Source of the DNA: Janthinobacterium lividum
Lineage (GTDB): Bacteria > Pseudomonadota > Gammaproteobacteria > Burkholderiales > Burkholderiaceae_D
Direction: 5' to 3'
Assembly: GCF_023509035.1 (NCBI RefSeq)
Contig: NZ_CP075583.1
Location: 4,030,001 to 4,094,000, forward strand
Length of the DNA: 64,000 nt
In this document: positions 20,513-29,259 of the stretch, piece after piece
Numbering within the stretch: position 1 is the first letter of the stretch
Layout: the number at the start of each line of letters is the position of its first letter
Program-made: the position numbers and the translations under genes
The notes under the pieces: generated by a model
Databases searched by the model: none
Told to the model about the DNA's origin: nothing
The model's input: only the letters and a program-made list of their open reading frames with translations

Positions 20513-21046
20513 TCAACCGGGCATCCGTCGTGAACCCTCGGCAATGCATTCATCGCAGGCGGGACGCCACTCCATCTTCTGCACCTGGATATGCGGATGG
20601 CTTTCCAGCGCTTCCCATTCCGGTAAAAAGACAAAGCCCTGTTTCTGGTAAAACGCGGCCGCGCGCGCATTCTCCGGCGCCACGTCGAGCACCAGCCGCG
20701 CGTGTCCATTGTCGACGGCGCGCTGTTTGACGGCCTCGACCAGCTCCTGCGCCACGGCCATGCCCCGGTATTGCTGCGCTACCCACATGGCGATCAGGTG
20801 GCATACACCATCGGCGGCCACCACTTGCGCGGCAAGGCCTATGGGTTTGTCGCCGTCAAAGGCAAGGAAAAACGTGCGCTGGGGCGTGCTGATGGCGCGC
20901 TGTTGCCAGTCTGCATCGGAAAAACGGGCCGCGCTGGCGTGGCTGGCGCCAAAGGCGGTCGGGGCGTCGAGCAGGGCAGCCAGGCGCGTGGATTTCAGGG
21001 CTGGCCAGTCGGCGGCGCTGGCGGGGCGGATGATAGTGTTCTTCAA
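20513..21046 (-). CDS. GNAT-family N-acetyltransferase
   Basis: 177 aa with the GNAT fold: N-terminal IIRPASAADWPALKSTRLAA, the acetyl-CoA loop in VAQQYRGMAVAQELVEAVKQRA (motif A, QxxGxA-like) and motif B in LVLDVAPENARAAAFYQKQGF. Such enzymes transfer acetyl from acetyl-CoA to an amine; the acceptor cannot be predicted. It lies 14 bases after the stop of the small secreted protein upstream and is probably cotranscribed with it. Confidence 0.9.
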   Translation of the reverse strand: MKNTIIRPASAADWPALKSTRLAALLDAPTAFGASHASAARFSDADWQQRAISTPQRTFFLAFDGDKPIGLAAQVVAADGVCHLIAMWVAQQYRGMAVAQELVEAVKQRAVDNGHARLVLDVAPENARAAAFYQKQGFVFLPEWEALESHPHIQVQKMEWRPACDECIAEGSRRMPG

Positions 21047-21060
21047 ATCTGTGGGCGTCC

Positions 21061-21411
21061 TTAACTGGTCGGCGCGGCCGTGGAGGACGAAGTCTTTTTG
21101 TACGCTTCAGCCAGCATCGTGACGGTCGCCACACCGTTCACGCTGCGCGCCTCGATGACCGTCCCGTCCGTAGCGATGGTGACATCGCCGTCTGCATAGC
21201 TGGCAGGAAAGCGCCGCTCGGTGATCTTGTTGGTGAGGACATTGCGTGCGTAGCGCAGCGCCACGAGCCGCTCGCCTTCCTGCTTGATGACGACATAATT
21301 CGGGGCGGTGGTGCGTTCCAGTTTCCATGTGCCGATAAAGTCTTCGACGGGGGCGGCGCTGGCGTGCAGCGCACAGCAGGCGGCGAGGGTGCCCAGCAGC
21401 AGTTTCTTCAT
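21061..21411 (-). CDS. Small exported protein of unknown function
   Basis: 116 aa with signal peptide MKKLLLGTLAACCALHASA. The mature part, beginning VEDFIGTWKLERTTAPNYVVI, resembles small beta-sandwich or lipocalin-like domains with a GTWKL-type opening, but the match is only impressionistic. It ends in a Ser/Thr/Ala-rich tail. It is followed after 14 bases by the GNAT gene. Confidence 0.7.
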   Translation of the reverse strand: MKKLLLGTLAACCALHASAAPVEDFIGTWKLERTTAPNYVVIKQEGERLVALRYARNVLTNKITERRFPASYADGDVTIATDGTVIEARSVNGVATVTMLAEAYKKTSSSTAAPTS

Positions 21412-21571
21412 GGTGTTGACAGCCTATGCAAGGGTGGCCTGCGGTGCAGGAAAATACGTCCATCATGCTTGAATGGCGTGGCAGCTCTCCATGGGGTGGC
21501 GCCAGTCATTGAAGTATTTGGCAATATTAACAGGGACGCTGCCTTGTTTGCCGCCGTTCCTGCAATTTTGC

Positions 21572-21934
21572 TCAGGCCGTGTTGTATGCGCGCCTTGACA
21601 GTTCCAGTAGCGCCTTGGCCTGTGCTACCACCAGCAAGCTCGCGCGGTAAAAGGTATCTGGCGAGGAGCTGACGTTGTCGACCAGCACTTCCGTGATCCA
21701 CACGCCGCTGCTTGCCAGATACTGCGGAAAAGCGTCGTTCATGCCCTCGTGCAAACCTTGCAGGATAGCGGCCTGGTATTCCTCGGGACACGCCACCTTC
21801 CAATGGATGCCAGCTTCCTGGTTATCATGGAATTGAATGCGCAATCCCGCCGTGCGGAAGCGCCCGCCCAGGTGCTGGCTGAACCAGGCGAGGTGTTCTA
21901 TCTGCAAGGGAACCTTGCTACGCTGAGTTGTCAT
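21572..21934 (-). CDS. Unknown protein, last gene of the selenium-associated operon
   Basis: 120 aa, soluble, no signal peptide. Starts at 21934, overlapping the preceding gene by ATGA, so a long in-frame extension upstream is rejected. Visible features are an amphipathic N-terminal half (IEHLAWFSQHLGGRFRTAGL) and IHWKVACPEEYQAAILQGL with a single cysteine. No family is recognised. Its position as the eighth gene behind mnmH, selD and a PhnD/C/E-like transporter hints at a role in selenium handling, but it could be an unrelated passenger. Confidence 0.65.
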   Translation of the reverse strand: MTTQRSKVPLQIEHLAWFSQHLGGRFRTAGLRIQFHDNQEAGIHWKVACPEEYQAAILQGLHEGMNDAFPQYLASSGVWITEVLVDNVSSSPDTFYRASLLVVAQAKALLELSRRAYNTA

Positions 21935-22296
21935 GACTGGTCCCACACTTCGATCGTCAGCAGTTGCCCGGGCAGGCAGGCGGCAATGCGTTCCGTATGC
22001 ACGGTAATGCAGCCGGGCCAGCCCGTCAGCCGGTCCTGTGGAAATTCGCCATCCTGCGCTTCGGCAATGCCCGCCAGCAGCAGGGGTGCGATGATGTCCG
22101 CCGAGGCAGTGTAGCGGTTGGGAAAACCGTTGAAGGTCAGCTGGGTCGCCTTGCCTTGTGTGCACAATTGCGCGATCCAGTCCGCGCCGAACAGGCCCGC
22201 TTCCCAGCTGGCCAGGAAGGCTTCCTTGTTGACTTTCGTCATATCGGCCAGCTGTTCCGGCGTTTGCGTCGAGATTATGGTCCACCAGCCTGACAT
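21931..22296 (-). CDS. Unknown protein behind the PhnE-like permease
   Basis: 121 aa, soluble, with tryptophan-rich N terminus (MSGWWTIIST) and two cysteines in WIAQLCTQG and GWPGCITVH. The start at 22296 is preferred over 22302 because AAGGA lies at a proper distance only from it. The gene begins 28 bases after the second permease and overlaps the next gene by four bases, so it is very likely cotranscribed with the transporter. Function unknown. Confidence 0.65.
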   Translation of the reverse strand: MSGWWTIISTQTPEQLADMTKVNKEAFLASWEAGLFGADWIAQLCTQGKATQLTFNGFPNRYTASADIIAPLLLAGIAEAQDGEFPQDRLTGWPGCITVHTERIAACLPGQLLTIEVWDQS

Positions 22297-22324
22297 GGGC
22301 ATTCCTTATAAAAAGTGAAATGAA

Positions 22325-23131
22325 TCAGCGCGTCATGGCGCGGCGCAGCAGGTAGCTGAGGCCATCGACGGCGGCCACCATCAGCAGCATGGCGACGATG
22401 ACGGTGGCGGCGTTCTGCATCTGGAACAGCGACAAGTGATATTTCAGCATCTGCCCCAGGCCGCCCGCACCGACGACGCCGAGGATGGCGGCGGCGCGGA
22501 TATTGTTTTCCCAGCGGTACAGGGTGTAGGACATCATTTGCGGGCTGCATTGTGGCAAGGTCGCGTACAGGAAGGCCACGGCGGGGCGCGCGCCATTGAT
22601 GCGCAAGGTGGCGGCCGGCAAGGGCGGGCAATTTTCGAAGGCATCGGCAAACAATCGGCCCAGCACGCCTACCGTGTGCAGGGCCAGCGCCAGGGTCCCC
22701 GCGAACGGGCCCAGGCCGGCGGCGATCAGCAAAATCGAGGCCCACACCAGTTCCGGGATCGAGCGCAGCACGTTCAGGATGGCGCGCGTAGCGTTGCGCG
22801 CCAGGTTGCCGAAACGGCCGCTGGCGGGCAGGGCCAGCAGCGCACCCAAAAGTGCGGCGATGACCGTGCCGATGGCCGACATGGCCAGCGTCTCGAACGT
22901 GGCGACGCCGACTTTCATGAGGAAGGGGCTGGCCAGCTCCGGCGGGGCGAAGCCGTGCAGGAAATCGGCGCTGGTGCGCACGGCGTCGGTACTGAAGAAT
23001 TCACCCCATTTCAGGGAGAGGGTGGCGAAGCTGGCGATGACCAGCAGCACTAAGCCGGCCAGCAAGGCCCACGTCGACCAGCGCACGGGAGCCGGGACGG
23101 GCAGGGCGGGCAACATCGGTTCCGTCTTCAT
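22325..23131 (-). CDS. phnE: PhnE-like ABC transporter permease (second copy)
   Basis: 268 aa inner-membrane permease with about six helices. The binding-protein-dependent permease signature is present (RSIPELVWASILLIAAGLGP, and the EAA-like loop around VGVLGRLFADAFEN). It overlaps the first permease by ATGA, so the two probably form a heterodimer that pairs with the PhnC-like ATPase. By sequence type these are phosphonate-class permeases; by context a selenium oxyanion is the likelier substrate. Confidence 0.85.
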   Translation of the reverse strand: MKTEPMLPALPVPAPVRWSTWALLAGLVLLVIASFATLSLKWGEFFSTDAVRTSADFLHGFAPPELASPFLMKVGVATFETLAMSAIGTVIAALLGALLALPASGRFGNLARNATRAILNVLRSIPELVWASILLIAAGLGPFAGTLALALHTVGVLGRLFADAFENCPPLPAATLRINGARPAVAFLYATLPQCSPQMMSYTLYRWENNIRAAAILGVVGAGGLGQMLKYHLSLFQMQNAATVIVAMLLMVAAVDGLSYLLRRAMTR

Positions 23132-23958
23132 GCCAGCCTCCGGCGCAGCATGGCGGAAACGGCGTCGGCGCCCGCCACCAGCAGCACGAACACCATCAGC
23201 ATGGTGGCTAGTTCACTGCCCGCCATCATCTTCATCGATTCATCCATGCGTTGGCCCAGGCCGCCCGCGCCGACAAAACCCATGACGACGGAGCCGCGGA
23301 TCGCGCATTCCCAGCGGTAAATCGTGTACGACACCAGCTCGGCGGCCGATTCGGGCAAGGCACCGTACAGCAGGGCTTTTAATCTGCCGCTGCCGTTGTG
23401 AAGCAGGGCGTTGCAGGTGGAAGCGTCCGACGATTCGAGGATTTCCGCATACACCTTGCCCAGCATGCCGCAATAGGTCAGCGCGATGGCGATCACGCCC
23501 GCCGTCGGTCCCAGTCCCACGATGCGTACCAGTAACAAGGCCCAGACCAGTTCCGGCACGCTGCGCAGCAGCACGAGCAGTGAGCGCACGGCATGGCGCA
23601 GGACGGCGGCCAGCGGCGATACTTTGCCGCTGCCGATGCGCGAAATCGACAGGCGCTCCGTCACCAGCAGAGTCAGGGGGATGGCGCCCAGCATGGCCAG
23701 CGCCATGCCGGCCGTGGCCATGGCAATGGTTTCCCAGCTGGAAATGGCCACCAGTTGCAGGAATTCCAGGGAGTGGGCGGGCGGCACGAAGCTGGCAAGG
23801 AATTGCCAGGTGGCCGCCAGGCTTTGCGCATCCCATAAAATCCACGGCTTGAACTCGGCTTGCACCAGCATCGGCCACAGCACGAGCAGCACGACGGCAG
23901 CGGTGGTCAGGCGCCCGCGCCAGGCGGGATCGCGCGGCAGGGTGGAGACCTTCAGCAA
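23128..23958 (-). CDS. phnE: PhnE-like ABC transporter permease (first copy)
   Basis: 276 aa, a paralogue of the next permease with the matching stretch LRSVPELVWALLLVRIVGLGP and the loop YCGMLGKVYAEILESSD. Six helices are predicted. It overlaps the ATPase gene by 7 bases. Two permease genes in tandem are common in PhnCDE-type systems and give an asymmetric membrane pore. Confidence 0.85.
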   Translation of the reverse strand: MLKVSTLPRDPAWRGRLTTAAVVLLVLWPMLVQAEFKPWILWDAQSLAATWQFLASFVPPAHSLEFLQLVAISSWETIAMATAGMALAMLGAIPLTLLVTERLSISRIGSGKVSPLAAVLRHAVRSLLVLLRSVPELVWALLLVRIVGLGPTAGVIAIALTYCGMLGKVYAEILESSDASTCNALLHNGSGRLKALLYGALPESAAELVSYTIYRWECAIRGSVVMGFVGAGGLGQRMDESMKMMAGSELATMLMVFVLLVAGADAVSAMLRRRLA

Positions 23959-24764
23959 CGGGGCCTCGCCGCGTTGAGATCGACGTCCACAGGCTCGAAT
24001 GCGGGCGCCGGATCGGCCTGGTTGCGGTACAGCTTCTCTATCATGGCGTCGCTGACCTCGCTGCTGGGCAAGTCGAAGACGACCTGGCCGTCGCGCAGGG
24101 CGACGATGCGCGTAAAACAGGCGCGGGCGATGTCCACCTGGTGCAGGCTGCAGATCAGGGTGGCGTTGCGCGCCGTCGCTTCGGCCTGCAGCACATTGAT
24201 CGTCTGCAAGGCCAGTGTGGGGTCGAGCGCGGACAAGGGCTCGTCAACGAGGAAGACCTCGGCATTCGACACAAGTGCGCGGGCCATGCCGCAGCGCTGG
24301 CGTTCGCCGCCGGACAGGCGGTCGACTCTCGCATACAGCTTGTCCTGCAGGTTGAATTTACCCAGGGCTTCCCACGCGGCGCGCGGATCGACGGGCGCCA
24401 GCAGCGAACGGATGGCCGTCCACAAGCTCCATTGCGGCAAGCGGCCTGCCAGCACGGCGTTGACGACCCGCTGGCGCGGCGGCAAGGGCGGCGTTTGCGG
24501 CGCCAGGAACAGGCGCGCGCGCAAGGCGTGGCGCCCGGCGCTGCCGACTTGCCAGGGCGAAGCGCCCAGGATGTCCAAGGTGCCGGACTCGGGACGCAGC
24601 GCGCACGCCAGCGTGTGCAGCAGGCTGGTCTTGCCGGCGCCGGAAGGGCCGATCAGGGCGATCTGTTCACCCTGGGCCACGTCCAGGTCCAGGTCGCGCA
24701 GGGCCAGCGCATTGCCGGCGGCGCCCGCGTGGTGGACGCTGACCTTGTGAAGTTGGAATGTCAT
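23952..24764 (-). CDS. phnC: PhnC-like ABC transporter ATPase
   Basis: 270 aa nucleotide-binding subunit with Walker A IGPSGAGKTSLL, signature LSGGERQRCGMARAL, Walker B VFLVDEP and the switch histidine in LICSLHQVDIA. It lies 67 bases after the binding-protein gene and overlaps the first permease. It would power import of the ligand caught by the PhnD-like protein. Confidence 0.88.
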   Translation of the reverse strand: MTFQLHKVSVHHAGAAGNALALRDLDLDVAQGEQIALIGPSGAGKTSLLHTLACALRPESGTLDILGASPWQVGSAGRHALRARLFLAPQTPPLPPRQRVVNAVLAGRLPQWSLWTAIRSLLAPVDPRAAWEALGKFNLQDKLYARVDRLSGGERQRCGMARALVSNAEVFLVDEPLSALDPTLALQTINVLQAEATARNATLICSLHQVDIARACFTRIVALRDGQVVFDLPSSEVSDAMIEKLYRNQADPAPAFEPVDVDLNAARPRC

Positions 24765-24831
24765 GCGATGTTTCGGTGTGGGGGAGTGTGTCGGATGCGT
24801 CCGCAGGACGTCATCCGACCGGTTTCAGCAG

Positions 24832-25710
24832 TTACTTCAACAGCTTCGCATCGCGCGCGGCCGCTTCGATATCCTTGTAATTCTCGGCCTTGGTGGGGAT
24901 AAACTTCGTGGCGCGCTGCAACTCGAGGATTTCCTTGCCTTCCGGCGTGGATGGGTCCAGCGCCAGGAAGGCGTCCGTCAGCTTCTTGCGCACGACAGGA
25001 TTCATGTCGGCGCGCACGCTCCAGTTGTAATCGTAGTAGCCGGGCGTCGTGTAGAACACGCGCACCTTGCTTGGATCGACTTTTTTCGCTTCGACCAGTT
25101 TTTCCCATACGGAAATGTTCAAGGTGCCCGCATCGACCTTGCCGCCGGCCACTGCCGCCACGGTGGCGTCATGTGCGCCGGAAAACGCGATGCGCTTCAT
25201 GTCGGTATCCGGGTTGATCTTGGCGGCCAGCAAGTAGTAGCGTGGCATCAAATGGCCCGAGGTCGACGATTCCGAGCCGAACGTGAAGTTCTTGCCCTTC
25301 AGGTCAGACAATTGATTGATGTCCTTGCTGGTGGTGACGAACACGGAGCGGAATTTCGTGTCTTCCTCGCGCTGCACCAGCGGCACGATCTTGCCGCCGC
25401 TGCGCACGTTCGCTTGCACGAAAGTAAAACCGCCGAACCAGACCATGTCGAGCTTGTGATTGATCAAGCCTTCCACGGAGGCCGCGTAATCGGTGACGGG
25501 CGTAAATTCCACCTTCATGCCCAGCTTTTTCTCCAGGTAGCTGCCCAGCGGCTTGAACTTGCGCTGCAATTCCGTCGGCGCTTCGTCGGGAATGGCGGAC
25601 ACGCGCAACACTTGCTGCGCCTGCGCCAGGCCGCTGTGGATGGCCAGGGTGGCGGCGACGGTAGCCAGGATGGCGGGGAACTTGTTGAATGAGTTGGAGA
25701 ACATGGTCAT
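24832..25710 (-). CDS. PhnD-like periplasmic binding protein, putative selenium-oxyanion type
   Basis: 292 aa with a signal peptide ending ...GLAQAQ and a PhnD-type fold: RVSAIPDEAPTELQRKFKPL, VEFTPVTDYAASVEGLINHK and the serine-rich anion-binding loop FGSESSTSGHLMPRYYL. A PhnD-like subfamily defined by linkage to SelD has been described as a putative selenate-binding protein, and this gene sits 25 bases behind selD. Start 25710 has AGG at 7 bases. Phosphonate or phosphite import is the alternative, but no C-P lyase or phosphonatase gene is present. Confidence 0.82.
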   Translation of the reverse strand: MTMFSNSFNKFPAILATVAATLAIHSGLAQAQQVLRVSAIPDEAPTELQRKFKPLGSYLEKKLGMKVEFTPVTDYAASVEGLINHKLDMVWFGGFTFVQANVRSGGKIVPLVQREEDTKFRSVFVTTSKDINQLSDLKGKNFTFGSESSTSGHLMPRYYLLAAKINPDTDMKRIAFSGAHDATVAAVAGGKVDAGTLNISVWEKLVEAKKVDPSKVRVFYTTPGYYDYNWSVRADMNPVVRKKLTDAFLALDPSTPEGKEILELQRATKFIPTKAENYKDIEAAARDAKLLK

Positions 25711-25735
25711 GGGACTACCTTTAAAAAATTGTTCA

Positions 25736-26800
25736 TTAATATACGGAAACCCCGGTACTGCCTTCCTGCATCTCGCCGATGACGACAGCGTCGCCAAAGC
25801 CTTCGGCACGGAAAATCGCCAGCACTTGTTCGACAGCTTCCGGCGCACAGGCCACCAGCAGGGGGCCAGCCGTTTGCGGGTCCGTCAGGATCGCCTTGTC
25901 GATGGCGCTTAAACTGTCGTCCAGCACGACTTGCGCGCCATAGCCCTGCCAGTTGCGGCCGGAAGCGCCCGTGATGTTGCCATTCTGCGCCAGTTGCTGC
26001 ACTTGCGGCAGCAGCGGCACGGAATTCATGGCGATGCGCGCCTGCAGCTTGGCGCCGCGCGCCAGTTCCAGGGTGTGACCCAGCAAGCCGAAGCCCGTCA
26101 CATCCGTCAGCGCATGCACGCCGTCCAGCAGGGCCAGTTTCTTGCCCGGGGTATTCAATTTGGTGGTGTTGGCTATCAGCGAGGCGTAGCCATCCGCATC
26201 CAGCGCATTTTTCTTTAGCGCGGCCGATAAAATGCCCACGCCGATCGGCTTGCCCAATACCAGTTTATCGCCGGCGCGCGCGCCCGCGTTGCGTTTCACT
26301 TGCGACGGGTGCACCAGGCCCAGCACGACCAGGCCATAGATCGGTTCGACGGAATCGATGGTGTGGCCGCCCGCGATGGGGATGCCGGCCTGGGCGCAGA
26401 TGGTTTCGCCACCCTTCAAGATGAGGCCGATGGTTTCCACCGGCAGCTTGTTGATCGGCATGCCGACCAGGGCCAGGGCCATGATGGGCGTGCCGCCCAT
26501 GGCGTACACGTCGGAAATGGCATTGGTGGCGGCGATGCGGCCAAAGTCGAACGGGTCGTCGACGATGGGCATGAAGAAGTCCGTCGTGGCGATCAGCGCC
26601 TGCTCGTCGTTGAGCTGGTAGACGGCCGCGTCATCCGAGGTTTCTATGCCGACCAGCAATTCCTTCGGCAGGGGAAAACCGCCGCTGCCCTTTAGAATGT
26701 CGGCCAGCACGCCCGGCGCAATTTTGCAGCCGCAGCCGCCGCCATGGGCAAATTCGGTCAATCGGATGGGTGTATTGGGTGTTGCTGCGCTATCGGACAT
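25736..26800 (-). CDS. selD: Selenide, water dikinase (selenophosphate synthetase)
   Basis: 354 aa. It makes selenophosphate from selenide and ATP. The catalytic glycine-rich segment HGGGCGCKIAPG carries cysteine, not selenocysteine, and the conserved lysine. Metal and ATP sites are seen in TSDDAAVY, TTDFFMPIVDDPFDFGRIAA and GGHTID, and the C-terminal domain in TDVTGFGLLGH. Start 26800 was chosen because AGGA lies 8 bases upstream; a longer reading to 26887 overlaps mnmH. The selenophosphate is presumably used by the preceding mnmH gene, since no selA, selB or Sec-containing gene is in the window. Confidence 0.95.
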   Translation of the reverse strand: MSDSAATPNTPIRLTEFAHGGGCGCKIAPGVLADILKGSGGFPLPKELLVGIETSDDAAVYQLNDEQALIATTDFFMPIVDDPFDFGRIAATNAISDVYAMGGTPIMALALVGMPINKLPVETIGLILKGGETICAQAGIPIAGGHTIDSVEPIYGLVVLGLVHPSQVKRNAGARAGDKLVLGKPIGVGILSAALKKNALDADGYASLIANTTKLNTPGKKLALLDGVHALTDVTGFGLLGHTLELARGAKLQARIAMNSVPLLPQVQQLAQNGNITGASGRNWQGYGAQVVLDDSLSAIDKAILTDPQTAGPLLVACAPEAVEQVLAIFRAEGFGDAVVIGEMQEGSTGVSVY

Positions 26801-26844
26801 GGTCGTCATCCTGCTCAAGAAGTCATTAAAAGCTGCGCCAGCGC

Positions 26845-27936
26845 TTACGCGGCGGTGGCGGTACGGGGTTCGCCGACGATAGCACATAATGCGCGCGCGG
26901 CTTGCTCAAAGGCATGTTCTGAAATGTCGGGCAAGACCAGCGGCGTCGCCTGGGCGTAGCGGATGAAGTTGCGGGCGATCGATTGCCGGTAGACGGGGTC
27001 GTAATGCTGGACCAGCAACGCTTCCACCAGCTCGGCCATGCGGCCAGACGTGGCCAGTTGCTGCCAGTGGGCAATTTTCTCCTTGCCATGCAGCTGCGTC
27101 AACAGGGCCAGTTGCGCATTGAGGCGTGCCGGATCGCCGACGAAATGCACATAGTCTTGCATCAGCAATTGCACGCGTTCCCCGATGTCCAGGCGCACGT
27201 CGGTGCAATCGGCCGCGCGCATCTTTTCCATCAGTGCGTCGGGCACGCGCAAACGGCCCACTTTCTTGCTTTCCGATTCTATGAAGACGGGCAGTTGCGG
27301 GTCGAAACGGCGCAGTTGCTGCCACAGCGCGCTTTCAAACGCTTTTTGCGAGGGCTGGTCCGCGTCCGGCAATCCGCCCAGCACGGAGCCGCGGTGGGCC
27401 GCCATCTCTTCCAGGTCGATCACTTGCGCGCCTTGCCTGTCGAGCACCTGCAACAAACGGCTCTTGCCGCTGCCCGTGGGACCGCACAGCACGTTGATGA
27501 AGTCGAAGCGTTCGGGCAGGGTGGCCAGTTCGGCGTTCACGTGGCGCCGGTAATCCTTGTAGCCGCCCTCGAGTTGCGTGACGGGCCAGCCGATGCGCGC
27601 CAGGATGTGCGCCATGGCGCCGCTGCGGTTGCCGCCGCGCCAGCAGTAGACCAGCGGCTTCCAATGCTGCGGGTGGCCGAGAAAACCCTCTTCGATATGC
27701 CGCGCAATGTTCTTGGCGATCAGCGCCGCACCCAGCTTCTTCGCTTCGAAGGCGCTCGTCTGCTTGTACAGCGTACCGACGCGCACGCGCTGCTCGTCGT
27801 CCAGCACGGGCAGGTTGATGGCGCCCGGCAAATGGTCTTCCGCGAATTCGGACGGGCTGCGCACATCGATGACGGCATCGAATTCGTCCAGGCGGTGTAA
27901 GAGATCGCTGAAAGGCAGAACTGCAGGGTATTTCAT
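26845..27936 (-). CDS. mnmH: tRNA 2-selenouridine synthase
   Basis: 363 aa, also called SelU or YbbB. An N-terminal rhodanese domain (AVIDVRSPSEFAEDHLPGAI) holds the essential cysteine in VYCWRGGNRSGAMA, and a P-loop domain follows with Walker A GPTGSGKSRLL. The enzyme replaces sulfur with selenium at the wobble 2-thiouridine of tRNAs for Lys, Glu and Gln, using selenophosphate. It is the first gene of the leftward selenium operon, 44 bases before selD. Confidence 0.95.
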   Translation of the reverse strand: MKYPAVLPFSDLLHRLDEFDAVIDVRSPSEFAEDHLPGAINLPVLDDEQRVRVGTLYKQTSAFEAKKLGAALIAKNIARHIEEGFLGHPQHWKPLVYCWRGGNRSGAMAHILARIGWPVTQLEGGYKDYRRHVNAELATLPERFDFINVLCGPTGSGKSRLLQVLDRQGAQVIDLEEMAAHRGSVLGGLPDADQPSQKAFESALWQQLRRFDPQLPVFIESESKKVGRLRVPDALMEKMRAADCTDVRLDIGERVQLLMQDYVHFVGDPARLNAQLALLTQLHGKEKIAHWQQLATSGRMAELVEALLVQHYDPVYRQSIARNFIRYAQATPLVLPDISEHAFEQAARALCAIVGEPRTATAA

Positions 27937-28002
27937 CGTGGCGCGGCTGCCTGGAAAGGGGAAAGACGTATTATCCCCGATAAACGCCGCTGGCGTGGCG
28001 GT

Positions 28003-28692
28003 TTAGCCCAGCAGATGTCCCAGCAAAGGCGCCAGCAGCACCGTCACGACGCCCGAGAAAATCATCGTCAGGCTGGCAACGGCGCCTTCTTCCGTACCGA
28101 CACGGCGCGCCACGGACAAGCCAAAGCCGTGGGCCGCCGCGCCATACGGGGCGCCACGGGCGATGCGCATGCGCAAGGGCAGCAGTTTCAGCAGCGGTTT
28201 GCCGAGCATCAAGCCGAACAAGCCCGTCATGACGACGAAGATGCCCGTCAGCTGGGCCGAGCCGCCCATGTGGCGCGACGCTTCCAGCGCGAACGGCGTC
28301 GACACGGAACGGGCCAGCAGGCTGCGCGCCATATCGCCATGCACGCCCAGCAAGCGGTCCAGCAGCAGGGTGGCGGCAACCGATGCCACGATGCCGGCGC
28401 AGCTGCCCAGCGACAGGGCCAGCCAGTGTTTGCGGATCAGCCTGCGCTCCTGGAAGATGGGCAGGGCGAAGGCGATGGTGGCGGGGCCCAGCAGCCACGG
28501 CAGCCAGCGCGTCTCGCCGAAATACGTGGCGAACGGCGTCGAGGTCGCCTGCACGATGACGATCAATATCGCCGAGGTGCAGATGGCGGGCGTCAGCAAA
28601 AAATGCGGATGGCGGCGGTGCACGGCCTGGTTGGCGTAGAACAGGACCAGGGTCAGCAGCAAAAACAGCAGCGACAGGAGCAGGGTGCTCAT
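28003..28692 (-). CDS. lrgB: LrgB/CidB-family membrane protein
   Basis: 229 aa polytopic membrane protein with about seven helices. The LrgB core is visible in LLDRLLGVHGDMARSLLARSVSTP (shown only in part as motif SLLARSVSTPFALE) and GAPYGAAAHGFGLSVARRVG. LrgB works with LrgA; the pair modulates murein hydrolase activity and has been linked to export of small organic acids. It overlaps lrgA by ATGA. Confidence 0.9.
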   Translation of the reverse strand: MSTLLLSLLFLLLTLVLFYANQAVHRRHPHFLLTPAICTSAILIVIVQATSTPFATYFGETRWLPWLLGPATIAFALPIFQERRLIRKHWLALSLGSCAGIVASVAATLLLDRLLGVHGDMARSLLARSVSTPFALEASRHMGGSAQLTGIFVVMTGLFGLMLGKPLLKLLPLRMRIARGAPYGAAAHGFGLSVARRVGTEEGAVASLTMIFSGVVTVLLAPLLGHLLG

Positions 28693-29156
28693 GCTTGCGC
28701 CCTGGCTGCGCGCTGGCGCAGCAGTTTTTGCAGGCGCAGCTTGCGCTCATAGCGGCACACCCATTCCACCGTCAACGCCGTGGCCAGCATCACGCTGGCA
28801 AAGCCCAGGCCGATATTCACGAACAGCATCAGACCTTGCGACTTCAATAATTGTGTAAATTGCACCACGGATACGACCAGCGGAATGAAGAACAACAGCA
28901 TGTTGGCCAGCAGCCAGTTCGCGCCCAGTTCGATGGCCGCAGGCCGCACCCAGCCTGCCAGCAGCAGGGCCACCAGCACGAACAGGCCCACCACGCCGCC
29001 GGAAAACGGCAAGTGCAGGGCGGAAGCGGCCTCGTCGGCAAGCCACCATGCGGCGATCAGCACGCCAACCTGCCACACGGTATGCGCGGGCCGGCGCCAG
29101 GCGGAGGCATGCATCAGGGGTGTGGAGACACGGTGTTGCAGGGCTGGGGCTTTCAC
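28689..29156 (-). CDS. lrgA: LrgA/CidA-family holin-like protein
   Basis: 155 aa with four predicted helices and the LrgA motif LPFSGGVVGLFVLVALLLAGW followed by LGANWLLANMLLFFIPLVVSV. The long basic N-terminal and C-terminal tails lie in the cytoplasm. It is the first gene of lrgAB and is divergent from a LysR regulator, the classic arrangement for CidR-type control. Confidence 0.88.
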   Translation of the reverse strand: MKAPALQHRVSTPLMHASAWRRPAHTVWQVGVLIAAWWLADEAASALHLPFSGGVVGLFVLVALLLAGWVRPAAIELGANWLLANMLLFFIPLVVSVVQFTQLLKSQGLMLFVNIGLGFASVMLATALTVEWVCRYERKLRLQKLLRQRAARAQA

Positions 29157-29230
29157 GGCGGGCTTTCAAACGGCTGGGGGAAGTTTTCATTGTAGTGACC
29201 CCACATCAAAAGATAAAATGACTTAAACTC

Positions 29231-29241
29231 ATGATTATCAT
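29231..29241. promoter_or_regulatory. Candidate operator between lrgA and the LysR gene
   Basis: ATGATTATCAT, a perfect 5-1-5 inverted repeat, lies in the AT-rich 103-base divergent gap, 19 bases before the regulator start. Position and symmetry fit a LysR-type binding site, and the core also resembles part of a Fur box. Confidence 0.4.
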
Positions 29242-29259
29242 TCGATATTGGAATGCATC

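Noticed and set aside
22325..25710. Plain phosphonate transporter
   Set aside because: No phosphonate catabolism gene is nearby, whereas selD and mnmH are directly linked; the phosphonate reading remains possible but second best.
27940..28003. Possible terminator after lrgB
   Set aside because: The stem is short and interrupted and the T run is only three bases, so it was not listed.
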